Assembly (NCBI GenBank): GCA_023213395.1
Contig: CM041465.1
Location: forward strand, 157,673,741 to 157,737,740
Source of the DNA: Cycas panzhihuaensis
Lineage: Eukaryota; Cycadophyta
Length of the DNA: 64,000 bases
Direction: 5' to 3'
The position numbers and the translations under genes were made by a program. How positions within the stretch are numbered: the first letter of the stretch is position 1; every line of letters begins with the position of its first letter. Of this stretch, positions 21,534-31,240 are shown piece by piece. Below the pieces are notes generated by a model, which was not told where the DNA came from, ran no database searches, and worked only from the letters and a program-made list of their open reading frames with translations.

Positions 21534-21879
21534 AGAATTAGGGATGGTTTATGCCCTACAGAAGTTCCGACGCTATCTCCTCTCCAATCCCTTCATATTT
21601 TATGTGGATCACCAAGCGTTAATGTATCTAGTGAATAAGCCATTATTAAGAGGTTGTATGAGTCAGTGGTTAATGCTATTCCAAAAATTTACCTTTCGAA
21701 TTATGCTCAAACTTGGAAAAGCTTACATAGTTCAAGACCAACTTTCTAGAATTCACAGTGGAGAAAAAGTTGTAGCAGTGCATGATGATTTTCCCGATGC
21801 AACATTATTTATCATCGAAGCTGTCCTTATTGAATGGTATGATGATATCATTGAGTTTGTAGCAATAGGGGAATGCCCC

Positions 21880-22980
21880 TGAAAGATTGATAAAACCCAA
21901 AAAAGAAACTTGGTACGAAAAGTAGAACCCTACCAATTGATTGGTAGAGTGTTATACTACCTTGGACTCGACTACATTTTGCGATGTTGTATTTGACCAC
22001 ATGAAGTGTAGCAAGTGATGTCTCAAGCCCACAAAGGAGTATGAGATGGACATGCAGGGGTGAAAAATACACAAATGAAAATATTAACAGCAAGATTTTG
22101 GTGGCCGACGTTATTCGAGGATGTGAAAGGTTGGGTGAAGAAATGTGATCATTGTCAAAGAGTTGGAAAGCCAAAACCCAAGGATTTTAATCCTCTAAAT
22201 CCTATCTTTCCCCTTGCACCCTTTGAAAAGTGGGGGCTAGATTTTATTGGCCCTATAAAACCAACAACTCGGCAAACACAAGTAAAATATACTTTAGTTG
22301 CCACAGATTACGCCACTAAATGGGTGGAAGCATGACCTTTATGCAAAGCAGATGCAATCAACATTGCCTGATTTTTATATGGGGTCATTATAATGAGATT
22401 TAGGTGCCGTATCGAATTAGTCGGCAATCAAGGAGCCCACTTCTTGAACGAGGTAGTCAGGGAACTCATGGAAACCTTTTTGATTGCTCATGACAAATCT
22501 ACTCCCTACTATCCTTGGGTGAATGGACATGCAAAAAGCTCTAATAAAATTTTAGAAAATTGTTTAAGAAAAATATGTGATATTGGGAGATCTGATTGGG
22601 TAGAGAAGCTACCTTCAGTTTTATGGGCATTCTGCACAACTTATAAACGAGCAACAAGATAGACACCATTTAAATTAGTCTATGGAACTGAAGCCATATT
22701 GCCCTCTGAATTCCAAATTCCGACTCTATGAATAACGCTTGCTTGCTGATTAAATGACACAAAATCCTTGAGAGAACGTTAGTGGCAATTAATACAACTC
22801 GATGGAGATTGGCAAAAGGCAGAATCGTTGCAAGAAATAGAGAAAGCAAGACAAAAAGTGTGGCATGATCGCCACCTGCAAGCACCACAATTTAAGGAGG
22901 GAGATCAAGTTATATTGTACGTTAGCAAATTCTGCAACATCCTGGGAAATTGAAACTACGATGGTTGGATCCATATTAGG
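21880..22980 (+). pseudogene. G1 integrase
   Basis: Zinc-binding region with [12 protein letters not shown] (about 22140-22175), then the catalytic core: [11 protein letters not shown] (first Asp kept, about 22234), [12 protein letters not shown], then LVGNQGAHFLNEVVRELM, where the usual S-D-x-G reads G-N-Q-G (second Asp lost), and NGHAKSSNKILENCLRKIC, where the catalytic Glu position reads Lys. The C-terminal part has RATR(stop)TPFKLVYGTEAILPSE and FKEGDQVILYVSKF (GPY-like start). Two of three catalytic residues are replaced and several stops are present. Confidence 0.85.
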
Positions 22981-23708
22981 TCGAGCACATTTATAACAAC
23001 GGATCAATGCCATTAGGGGAGATAAATGGATATACTAGTCGATGGCAGTAGATTGAAACTCTATCACCATTAGAATTTTTTTGGTAGAAATCAACTAGAT
23101 GCGTAATGGATTGCTTACAATTGCAGACAACCCAAGTTATCTTAGTATCAGACTTAGGATTCTACCCGGTACATAAAAGAACAAAAAAGACAAAAAAAAA
23201 AAGTAAAAAAATCAACCATAATTCTCAAAATCATACATTAAGCAAGATCAGGGACAAAAGAAAATACAATTTAGGTATCTGTTCCAAATAGGTACATTAT
23301 ATGTTGCAAATTTGGAACAAGGATGGAACATATAAATTAAAAGGGACCAAAACAAGCATAAATTACACTATATGTTCCATAAATGGAATGCTAATGAGAG
23401 CACACCTGATAAAAGGGTTTAAACAACCAAATATATCTTGCATTCTTGAGACTATTCCCGTGGAAGAATGCACACAAGCAAGTGGTGATGATAGCCCAAA
23501 TTCAATATTTTACAAGTACCAGGTCTTTATCAAGGACAAAATTTCAACAAGGACGCATCTAATCCTATGTCCAAGCCAACAAACACACAACAGTCATAAA
23601 TATAGTATATGTCCAAAGCAACGAACGAACTAGGGTTTTGTAAGTTTCTTGCATTTATTCTTATTATTAATTCTCAATTATCTACGTTCCCTTCCTTCAG
23701 CGACAAGA
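22981..23708 (+). other. G1 inter-ORF stretch downstream of integrase
   Basis: A-rich sequence. A 110-codon ORF (23301-23633) has no recognisable domain. It overlaps a short internal similarity around GGTACATTATATG and ATATGTTCCATAAATGGAA, so I do not call it a gene. It might be a remnant of the integrase C-terminus or of a spacer. Confidence 0.5.
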
Positions 23709-24755
23709 TGAAGATTGCAGAAATCTAAGAGACCTATTTAGCTAAGTTACAGGCAGAATTTGAGGAATTACTGGTCTCCTTTTAAGGAAAAACAAAATAG
23801 GTAGGATGGGGGGATTACATCTAGATGCCTCCATTGTATTGGGATTTTGAAGTCATGGAGCAGATTTTAATAGCCCTAAAAGCAACCATGGAAAAAATAG
23901 AGGTTAGTTCAGAGTCCATTCATGCCATTACGAGACTATCCAAGGAGGGAGAGATTCCAATAGTCACACAATGATCGAAGGTAGATCGAGAAATATGGAT
24001 CCATGAACTCTACAATCTAGATACCCAAGTCTATTATGGAGGAATTAAAATCATTGCTATACGGGATAAAAGGTTGCAATGGGTAGCCAAAGTCATTGTG
24101 ACAAAATTTCTTTCTAAACAAAAGCATATCTGCATCCCAGGTGGTATGGTAAGCATTTTACCATTGGTTTGCCAAGGGGTCCAGATTAACCTGTGCGAAT
24201 TTTTGGTGAGTAGCATAGAGCAACAATTTGGAGAGCTATAGACCCACCCTTTTAGACATCCATCACTCTTATTGGCCATATTTTTTCCAGCAATGTTCAA
24301 ATGCTAAACCTCCATGCTTGTCCATTCGTCCAGGAGACCCTGCAATTAAGAAATGGATAAACATAATGCCCAATACCTTTTAGGATCCAACAGTAAAGAG
24401 GCAAGTTAGGGCAAAAATGGGTAAAATCTTAAAATGGATTCAGCATAAGCCAGGAACCTCTTTTCCTCTACGACCAAAACAAGTAAGTAAAAAGAGTATC
24501 AAGTGCAACAGGGATCAAAGTGAGGAAGAGGTCATATTAGAAGAATGGGAGATGGAGCCCCCTTATACATCAATAATAGAACTGGGAGAGGGTTCTGCTC
24601 AACATCCCTTGGGAGACAAAGGGAAATAAATTGTTCAGCTTCTAGAAGAATTGGAACAGGGGTATAAAACATAGATTGTGGTTTTACAGGATAAGTTAAA
24701 AGAAAAGGACACCATTATAGCTATTTTGACACAAATTAATGAACAATTGCTATGA
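23709..24755 (+). pseudogene. G1 post-integrase ORF of unknown function (349 codons with stops)
   Basis: One frame from ATG 23709 to TGA 24753-24755 stays coherent apart from in-frame stops. Features in order: an N-terminal helix (YLAKLQAEFEELLVSF), a hydrophobic/aromatic region (WDFEVMEQILIALKATMEKI), the best-kept block RLQWVAKVIVTKFLSKQKH and IPGGMVSILP (about 24075-24160), THPFRHPSLLLAIFFQQC (24243-24296), AIKKWINIMPNTF, then KILKWIQHKPGTSF, an acidic stretch (SEEEVILEEWEMEPPY) and a C-terminal coiled coil (QDKLKEKDTIIAILTQINEQ). The minus-strand element G2 at the right edge has the same blocks in the same order. The position suggests an env-like or accessory ORF as in some Tat/Athila elements; I do not recognise the family. 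Confidence 0.72.
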
Positions 24756-24804
24756 GCAAATGAGCCATTAGGAGACCTAGAACTACGAGGGCAATCCTGA
24801 TTTC

Positions 24805-24821
24805 AAGAGGGAGGAGGAGAA
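24805..24821 (+). other. G1 polypurine tract, displaced about 50 nt from the LTR
   Basis: AAGAGGGAGGAGGAGAA is the only strong purine run before the 3' LTR, but it ends 49 bases short of TGTTGACC. G2 has the same arrangement. Confidence 0.6.
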
Positions 24822-24870
24822 TACAAAATTTTTGAAAATTTGAAATTAAGCAAGGATTTTCAACTATTTT

Positions 24871-25644
24871 TGTTGACCCAAGATAGAAGTTAGGGTCAAA
24901 ATTGATACCTGTGCACCTGAAGGTAGGAACATATGATAGTTGAGGTTTGATATGATTAATAAATATAGGAAAACCATCAAGCAAATGTTCAGAAGGAGGA
25001 ATAGATAAGAACCAACAAATAGTGAGCACAGAATACTGTGCATTTCCTCGTATGAATGCAATACAGGCACATAACACATACAACACAATCAAGGAATGTA
25101 GAAGGAATGGATGCAGAATGTTCAAGGTAGAAGGAAGCCATGAGGACGAGACCATATAGACACACATGTGAAATGTTTAGTAAACACAATGGTTAACCTA
25201 AGGTTAGTTATGAAGAGACATGCATTACAAAAAAGGGACAGTTGTGACTCTTGGTCACAACAATTCTCCAACAGGCACCCATGACCTATTTAATCTTGTT
25301 CATATAACTAGATTGATGTTGGAGTCGAGTTCAATGATTTATTAGGGCTTGGACTAGTACAAACAATTAGCCAAGCAATGTACGGATAATATTGTATGAC
25401 ATAATGCCATGTAAATAGTGATTTTGTTTAATGAAATACAAGAGTTACAAGGAACTTATGTCTTCTATGTGTTTCTATTGATGTGATGATGAATGCATGA
25501 TGAAATATTGTGATTGTATTTATATTGTGGACTTATGAGCCATAGCATAATACCCTAACCCATATGTTGACCATGAGCCCAACCTAGACTACACTAGAAA
25601 TCCTTGACAAGTAAATATTTCATTAGGGTAGTGAGAAGTCAACA
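24871..25644 (+). repeat. G1 3' LTR (774 bp)
   Basis: TGTTGACCCAAG to GAGAAGTCAACA, with perfect terminal inverted repeat TGTTGAC/GTCAACA. It aligns with 7532-8464 from 24898 on. The antisense ORF 24736-25167 lies across its start and is not supported as a gene. Confidence 0.85.
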
Positions 25645-25755
25645 GCATAAACGTAATTGGTCGTCACTACATATAATTTGTCACTGCATAATTTGTATAT
25701 CTAGCTCATATCGGCAACATTCAATGTGCAAACATACACTTTCATTGCTACATTA

Positions 25756-25760
25756 GCTTG
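25756..25760. repeat. Element C target-site duplication, left copy
   Basis: GCTTG, matched by 43467-43471 beyond the other LTR. The 111 bp between G1 (ends 25644) and this site is plain AT-rich background. Confidence 0.85.
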
Positions 25761-26081
25761 TGTTGGGAAACACATTTACAAACAAGGTTGACAAAATCTT
25801 TCACATCAGTCAGATCACAACAGAAAACATGCACACGAGACATCAGATTGTTGTGGGAAACCTTGACGGGTGAAAACCCACAAAATATAATATTATTCAC
25901 ATTTTTGACAATCTAATATTACATAAAGTTTGGACTTTGATCTATATTTATAGATCTAAAGTGCCCAAATATAATCACAATTACATCCATCGACTCATCC
26001 ATATCGAGAATATTCCACCAATATTTTAGGCACATAAATAGGCCCACTTTATATTAATCAGTATATTAACATATTCTAACA
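25761..26081 (-). repeat. C 3' LTR (321 bp)
   Basis: The minus strand reads TGTTAGAATATGTTAATATA to GTGTTTCCCAACA. It matches 43144-43466 throughout, including the AATAATATTATATTTTGTGG-type core, with visible divergence. Confidence 0.9.
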
Positions 26082-26090
26082 TCCCCTCTT
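26082..26090 (-). other. C polypurine tract
   Basis: The minus strand reads AAGAGGGGA directly before the 3' LTR. Confidence 0.8.
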
Positions 26091-26610
26091 AATGTAAATG
26101 TAGGGTAGCAAAGGTTTATTCTTGGCAATAGATCCCCTCTCAAGGATAACCTTATCTAATATGCACGAACGTCGATGTAGCGATCCTTAGTTTGAGTTTG
26201 GTGAACACATCCACAAGTCAATCTCCACTTGGACAATCTTCAACCTGCATCTTTCCTGATATGATCTTCTCTTGGATGTAATGGTGCTATGCCTCGTGTG
26301 TGTTTGATTCTTTAAATGTGACTCCAATAGTCCTTACAACTATACAACTCTCTCTGCACCTAACACTTTGTACACACAACCCGGTTATATTCCTTTGACT
26401 AAACCAAGAGGTTGAGACACTTGCGCCATATGAATCTATTCTTCCAGTCTTCGTCAAGGAACACTGATATCTCATTCATTTGATATGACACCCAACTATC
26501 TAAAGCTGCTAAAGTAAGGATCAAATGAACCATAAACATCATAGAGACCAGTGCAAACGTCTCCTCATACTTGAAACCTTCGTTTGCATGAAATCTCTTG
26601 CGCAACATGT
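26091..26610 (-). pseudogene. C pol stub: RT fragment joined to the RNase H end
   Basis: The minus strand reads FHANEGFKYEETFALVSMMF and HLILTLAALDSWVSYQMNEI (26608-26399), the RT segment around YEETF / QMDV. Directly after comes HHYIQEKIISGKMQVEDCPS and LVDVFTKLKL (about 26300-26190), the RNase H C-terminus (cf. HHFIREHV...ADIFTKPL). The part in between, including YVDD, is deleted. The stub ends at the PPT as expected. Confidence 0.78.
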
Positions 26611-27220
26611 CTTGCCAACTTGCAAACTGACTAGGTTCATTCCTTCAATACATCTCTCCATTGCGAATCTTCACTCACTGGAACGTTGGTATCTATCACA
26701 AGCTTTGACTGGCATGTTGATCCACATTCTTCAATCATCCTGTAGGTCTTCAACCATCAATGGAACATGGGATTGCAATCCATGTCTCTTCATCTAACAA
26801 CTACTCATCATCAATCTTCTACTAGGTCCTACTTCCGTCTCAAGCACAATGTTAGGCAAACAAACCTCCACATATGCTGAATAATGGCTTGGAAAAGTGA
26901 AGAAATGAAGGATAAAACTTGTAATCAGATGACACTCAACATGATCTGTCAACAACTCTTCAACTGACATCTAGACTAATCACAATGCACTTCCCCTTTG
27001 CAGATGACATTGCTTGTAAGCTAAACAACCTATAGGCTTTAACTCTTGCAATCCTGCTACTACGATATTGATCTAAGATGTATGCACTCTAATGCACCAA
27101 AAGAATCAAATAGAAGGCTTATGACTGGTCCAAACACACAAAACACAAGGGGAATATGTGCCACAAATAGTCACAACAAGGGCCCTAATACCTATCTGCT
27201 ATAGCTTCTGCCATCAAACC
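26611..27220. other. C interior, no gene recognised
   Basis: About 600 bp between the pol stub and A3. No conserved Copia motif is recognisable on either strand. ORF 26525-26797 (+) is antisense to the RT fragment in part and is not supported. Confidence 0.5.
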
Positions 27221-27814
27221 TGTTAAACCTTATGTTTACATGTTAAGATATTGTACTTTAATTTTTATGTAATATGTGTACTTTTGTACTTTAGGGGTGA
27301 CTTATCACTTAAGTGATAAAGTGCACACCCACATTCTTTCTAGTGACACAACGTTGTCACTAAAGGGTCAAATGGACCCTCATGCATTTTTGCTCACATG
27401 AGAGCCCAAAAGGTCACATGTCCTACATGCAAGGCATGTATCTTGGATGTTTGACACATGTCCTACATGCAAGGCATGTATCTTGGATGTTTGACACTTG
27501 TCAAACATCCAAGGCCTTAGGTCTCTCATCTCACTCTATATAATGAGACCTCTTCTCATTGTCTCATAAGAGAGTTGGAGCTGTATTGTTATGCTGTCAG
27601 TGTGCTAATCAAATTGGTTATTCTTTGGAGGTTGGACTAATTCCAACTCCACATATTGGGTATCATTTTCTCTTGCTCCTTCATTTATGCTTTGTCTCTT
27701 ATGCTTTCTCTTTACCTTGAGAATATTATACTTGTTAGTATTTGTGCTTCTAGAACTAGAGTGATCCTAGTTTCTAGATCTTGGGACTGTGAGGCCATTT
27801 AGCCTCTTTTCACA
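27221..27814 (+). repeat. A3 5' LTR (594 bp)
   Basis: TGTTAAACC to CTTTTCACA. It contains a 40-bp tandem duplication (27421-27460 and 27461-27500) adjoining the hairpin (27482-27513) that the 3' LTR lacks, so it arose after insertion. Palindrome at 27302-27319; TATATAA box near 27536. Confidence 0.93.
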
Positions 27815-27816
27815 TT

Positions 27817-27828
27817 TGGTATCAGAGC
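27817..27828 (+). promoter_or_regulatory. A3 primer-binding site (initiator tRNA-Met)
   Basis: TGGTATCAGAGC two bases after the LTR. Confidence 0.95.
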
Positions 27829-30261
27829 AAGAGGAGACTAGCTCCCTGTGTTTTGGTTTGCAGCTGCTCAAGGAGATTTGAAGAAAGCCTACAAACCCTT
27901 GGTGACGACCTTCGCACTCCGAAGGCGATCCAAGGTTTGTTTGAAGATTTTTTTTTGCAAATTTAAGCTTTATTAAAGCTACTTGCAGGCTCATTTTCAA
28001 GATTTGAAAATTTTCAGACAAAGAACCTGTTGGGTGTAGCATTAATTGCTATTACAAACAATGATTTCTTTTTGAAAAATATTATTCTATTAAATCTTTT
28101 CACTCAGATCTGTAAAAAGTAGAAAGATTGTACTTAGATCTGTTCAGTTGAAGTTAGAAATTTTTTATTACGGATACATGTACTAAGGTTTAGAACTCGT
28201 TGTTCTAACCTCTCTTTGGTGACCGGTGAAAATTCCACTCGGCGGTAGTGATTCAGGCACTCTGAAGTTATTGAACAGGCACTCTGCCTCTGCAAGCTAC
28301 TCAGCTTGGTACAGTCCTCTCCTCAGTTCTGGGTGATTCATCAAAGCCCAGAAAATCACCAATCAGATCTACAAACTCCTCTTCTATGATCTGCACTCTT
28401 CTGGAGGGGTCTCAAACCCTGCGTGGGTCCCAGCTACACCTGCAAGGCCGTACGGTAGCTCTTAAAGTGCTGTGACTGCCGCATCCGTGCGCCCAGCCAA
28501 TAATGGAGACGTTCCGCTCTCTCTCAACACTGAACGGACTGTTCCCAAACTTGGTGGGTTTCATCATTGTGGGCAGACGATCCTTCGGTTGAAATCTCAA
28601 CTGATTCCATCAACTCTACAAGCAGTTTCGATCGAAAATAGGGTCACGCGCCATACGGAAAAGCGGCCGGTGACGGCGATTTTTAAATCCAAAATTTTCA
28701 TTCAAAAATTTTAGCATTCTAAACTTTAGTTTATAAAAATAAGAATATTCCTAGGATATTCGTATTTACACGAACTTTAAATATACTAAAGTTTCTTCTT
28801 CTAAAGTCTATTAATCATTGAAAATCATCATTTTTAGTGATTTTTTTAAAGTTACTTTTCAGTTTACTGACCACAGTGATTTACACCCAGTGACAAAAGG
28901 ACTAAATCAAGTTTTTTTAAGTGATCTTCTACATCACAAAGTGATTTTTTCTCTTTATTAAGTCAATTTTATAGTCAAGGCACTTTGCATAGTGACCTTA
29001 GCTTAAATTTATTAAGAGAAAAATCATCTTTTTTTGTATTTTTGAAGCTAAAAATCTTCTAAGTATTGAGTGATTTCATTAAATCACCAATACTAACTTG
29101 AACTCACTTATTTGAAGACTCAAAAATACTCTTGTTTAAGTATTTTAAAAGGCTCCCTGCGTGGTGTCCTTAGTGTTCAAGTTGCAAAAAAAAATCAAAT
29201 TTCAGCCTATGTTTTTGGCTCTTAAAGTTTTTCTAACACTTAATTTATGTTGCATAAGTGTTAATTGACTTTAAGTAAAGTGATTTTAAGTGTTTTCATA
29301 TTGAAAAAGTGATATTTATCACAGTTTTTTAAACACTTTTTAAGGCACCTTGCATGGTGACCTAATGCCCTTAGTCACAAAGAGGGCTCAAAAAATATTT
29401 TGTACTTAATAAAAATCACTTCTCTTTTGATCATTGAGACTAATTTAAAGTCCCAACACTTGGTGCTTGGTGTCCATTTCATGCAAGTGGTTCTCTTACC
29501 TTCACTTTTTCAGTATTAAAAGGAACCCACTTGTATCTTCATCACAAGTTTTGCCTACCTTCATTCAGTACTTAAGCTTTTTTTTCAGAAAAAAAAGTAC
29601 TTCTTTGCAAAACTTATTGTAATCAAGCATCTGGTTTTTAATTTAGATCAACATAAGCACTACTCTTCATTAAAGTGCTCATTGTAAAAACACTTCTAGT
29701 GTTCATATGGGTGTACTTACATTGCTTCCTCTTGAAGCCACTTTCATTGTAAAGCTTAATCAAAGCATTCTCATAAGTACATCTTCCAAGTAAAAGAAAT
29801 CTAAATTCACTTTAAAAACTACTAAAAAGTGACTTAAAATCTTGTTGGAGAGGCCCGAAAAAGGTTCAAACCTTGCGTCTGAAATAACCTTAAGCTTGGT
29901 GCATTCCCTAGGGGACCAACCGATCGTGCAGTCGATTGCGACAATTAAGGTTGCTTGAGGGAAAGGAGGTTCAAAAAGGGTGTTATTGGGGTTATGAATC
30001 CCAGGGAAAGCATGGTACGTCTATGCAGATCAACCCTACCTGCCTTGTCCTAGATTTAACTTGGCCAACTGTTGGATCTCCTCTATAAGATCAGAGTTGG
30101 ACCAACTCCATAGCCTAGTCCTCCACCACTCATCATTCCATTCAATTGTTGGATCTTCTAGTAAGATCAGGATTGTTGGTTTCATTAAAAGGTGGAACTT
30201 AAGCGACGAAAGCTTTGAGTTTCCAGGTTATCTGCTAGCTTCAAGCTTTTATAACTGAAAC
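27829..30261 (+). other. A3 leader (2.4 kb, non-coding) with three hairpins
   Basis: A short G/C-rich part (28200-28690) is followed by T-rich sequence in which hairpin units recur at 28979-28997, 29151-29169 and 29344-29362. The same three, at the same spacing, are present in A4 and A5. The last 400 bp before gag are similar in all family-A copies. The 80-codon ORF 28472-28714 is not preserved in A4 or A5 and is not called. Confidence 0.8.
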
Positions 30262-31240
30262 ATGGCTGCTATAAACATGCTAAATGCATGCACCATTCGA
30301 TTAACAGGACACGATAATTATCAATAATGGAAGAGACTCACTCAGAATTTGCTGATCATGAACGAATTTTGGAGTTATGTTTCTGGGAGATTACCTCGAC
30401 CGACACATTATCAATGGCAATGTTACTGTGCAACTTGATGATGCTTTACTTGCTGCTTGGGAAGCCAAAGATGAAATCGCTTTGGCATTCCTTCACATGA
30501 TTGTTGATGTGCATGTAGATCAAAATATTGCTTGTGCTAAAACTTTTAAGGAAGCTTGGGACATTTTGTCCTCATTGTATGAAAGGCGAGATGAAGCTCG
30601 CATTTTAATGGTTAAGGTCAAATTGTATTCTGTTAAGTTTGTCAAGTCCATGTCGGCTTTTCTTTCCTCCATCAAGGAGGTATGTAATGAACTGAATACA
30701 CTAAGTAGTCCAGCTACAAGAGATGAATTGATCACATCCATCACCAAAGCTTTGCGCAAGGACTACAATGGCTTCATTTCATCTACTACAAGAGATGGTT
30801 CTCTCAAAACTATGACATTTAATGAATTTGAAAGTCTGCTACTTCAAGAAGAACAAATCTACACTAAAGATAATGAGGAGGAACCATCTACATCAGGTGC
30901 ATTCACGGCCAACTCAAAGGCCAAACAATAACCCAAACCTGCACTCTCAAAGCAGTTTGGGAACATGAACATTGGGTCTTCAAGGACCAATGTTGTATGT
31001 CGTATTGTGGCAAACCCGCCACATAGCTTTTGATTGTTGGAAAAAGCAAGCGGATCTATGCCAGCAGATCGACCACGTCATCCGAATCGTGACAGCCGTG
31101 ACCACGTCGGCCCGGTACCAACAAAGGTTTCAAAGGCGGCAACAACGGTAACCCCTCGACCAAATCGATGTGCCTATCGAGGAGGTCAAGGAGGAAGGGG
31201 TTTCAGAGGTGGCAATCAACGCCACTTTAATCAGTTTGCA
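30262..31240 (+). pseudogene. A3 gag (UBN2 type)
   Basis: ATG 30262 (MAAINMLNACTIRLTG). A CAA-to-TAA stop follows at the DNYQ-W position and a frameshift near 30395. ORF 30377-30931 then carries EAKDEIALAFLHMIVDVHVD, KEAWDILSSLYERRDEARIL, MSAFLSSIKEVCNELNTLSS, ITKALRKDYNGFISSTTRDG and LLLQEEQIYTKDNEEEPSTS. The zinc knuckle near 30995 is spoiled by a one-base loss (VVCRIVANPPHS). The Arg/Gly tail AYRGGQGGRGFRGG follows near 31170. Confidence 0.88.

Larger units (their letters stand above)
20826..21870 (+). pseudogene. G1 RNase H, split by a SMART element
   Basis: Reads KAFETLK, then MSVLRFLDWSKIFHVYVNAS (the first catalytic Asp of D-A-S reads Asn), then WPLYFTSWKLARVELNYTTT and EREEL. Here the 319-bp element enters at 21215. 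The reading resumes after 21538 with GMVYALQKFRRYLLSNPF and FYVDHQALMYLVNKPLLRG in ORF 21544-21882. With the insertion and one target copy left out, frame and sense continue across the site, so the insertion is younger than most of the decay. Confidence 0.85.
7532..25644 (+). mobile_element. Ty3/gypsy element G1 (about 10.5 kb without insertions)
   Basis: LTR to LTR this element holds gag with CCHC knuckles, an aspartic protease, gypsy-type RT, RNase H, an HHCC/D-D-E integrase and an extra ORF downstream of integrase, in the gypsy order RT-RH-IN. It is interrupted by B in the 5' LTR, A2 (11804-19112) between protease and RT, and a SMART element (21215-21533) inside RNase H. Removing A2 and the SMART with one target copy each leaves about 10.5 kb. 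Size, a tRNA-Asp-like primer site and the extra 3' ORF suggest the Tat/Athila side of gypsy. The right-hand target copy would be GCATA (25645-25649). All ORFs are broken by stops. Confidence 0.85.

Noticed and set aside
24736-25167. 143-codon minus-strand ORF at the G1 3' LTR
   Set aside because: Its position recalls the antisense ORFs of some Tat elements, but it mostly covers LTR sequence and is low-complexity and hydrophobic without a motif; the corresponding 5' LTR stretch (7681-7902, minus) is open only for 73 codons.
28472-28714. 80-codon ORF in the A3 leader
   Set aside because: The equivalent G/C-rich leader parts of A4 and A5 do not keep this frame; frames there (40126-40455, 55134-55319) encode unrelated sequences.
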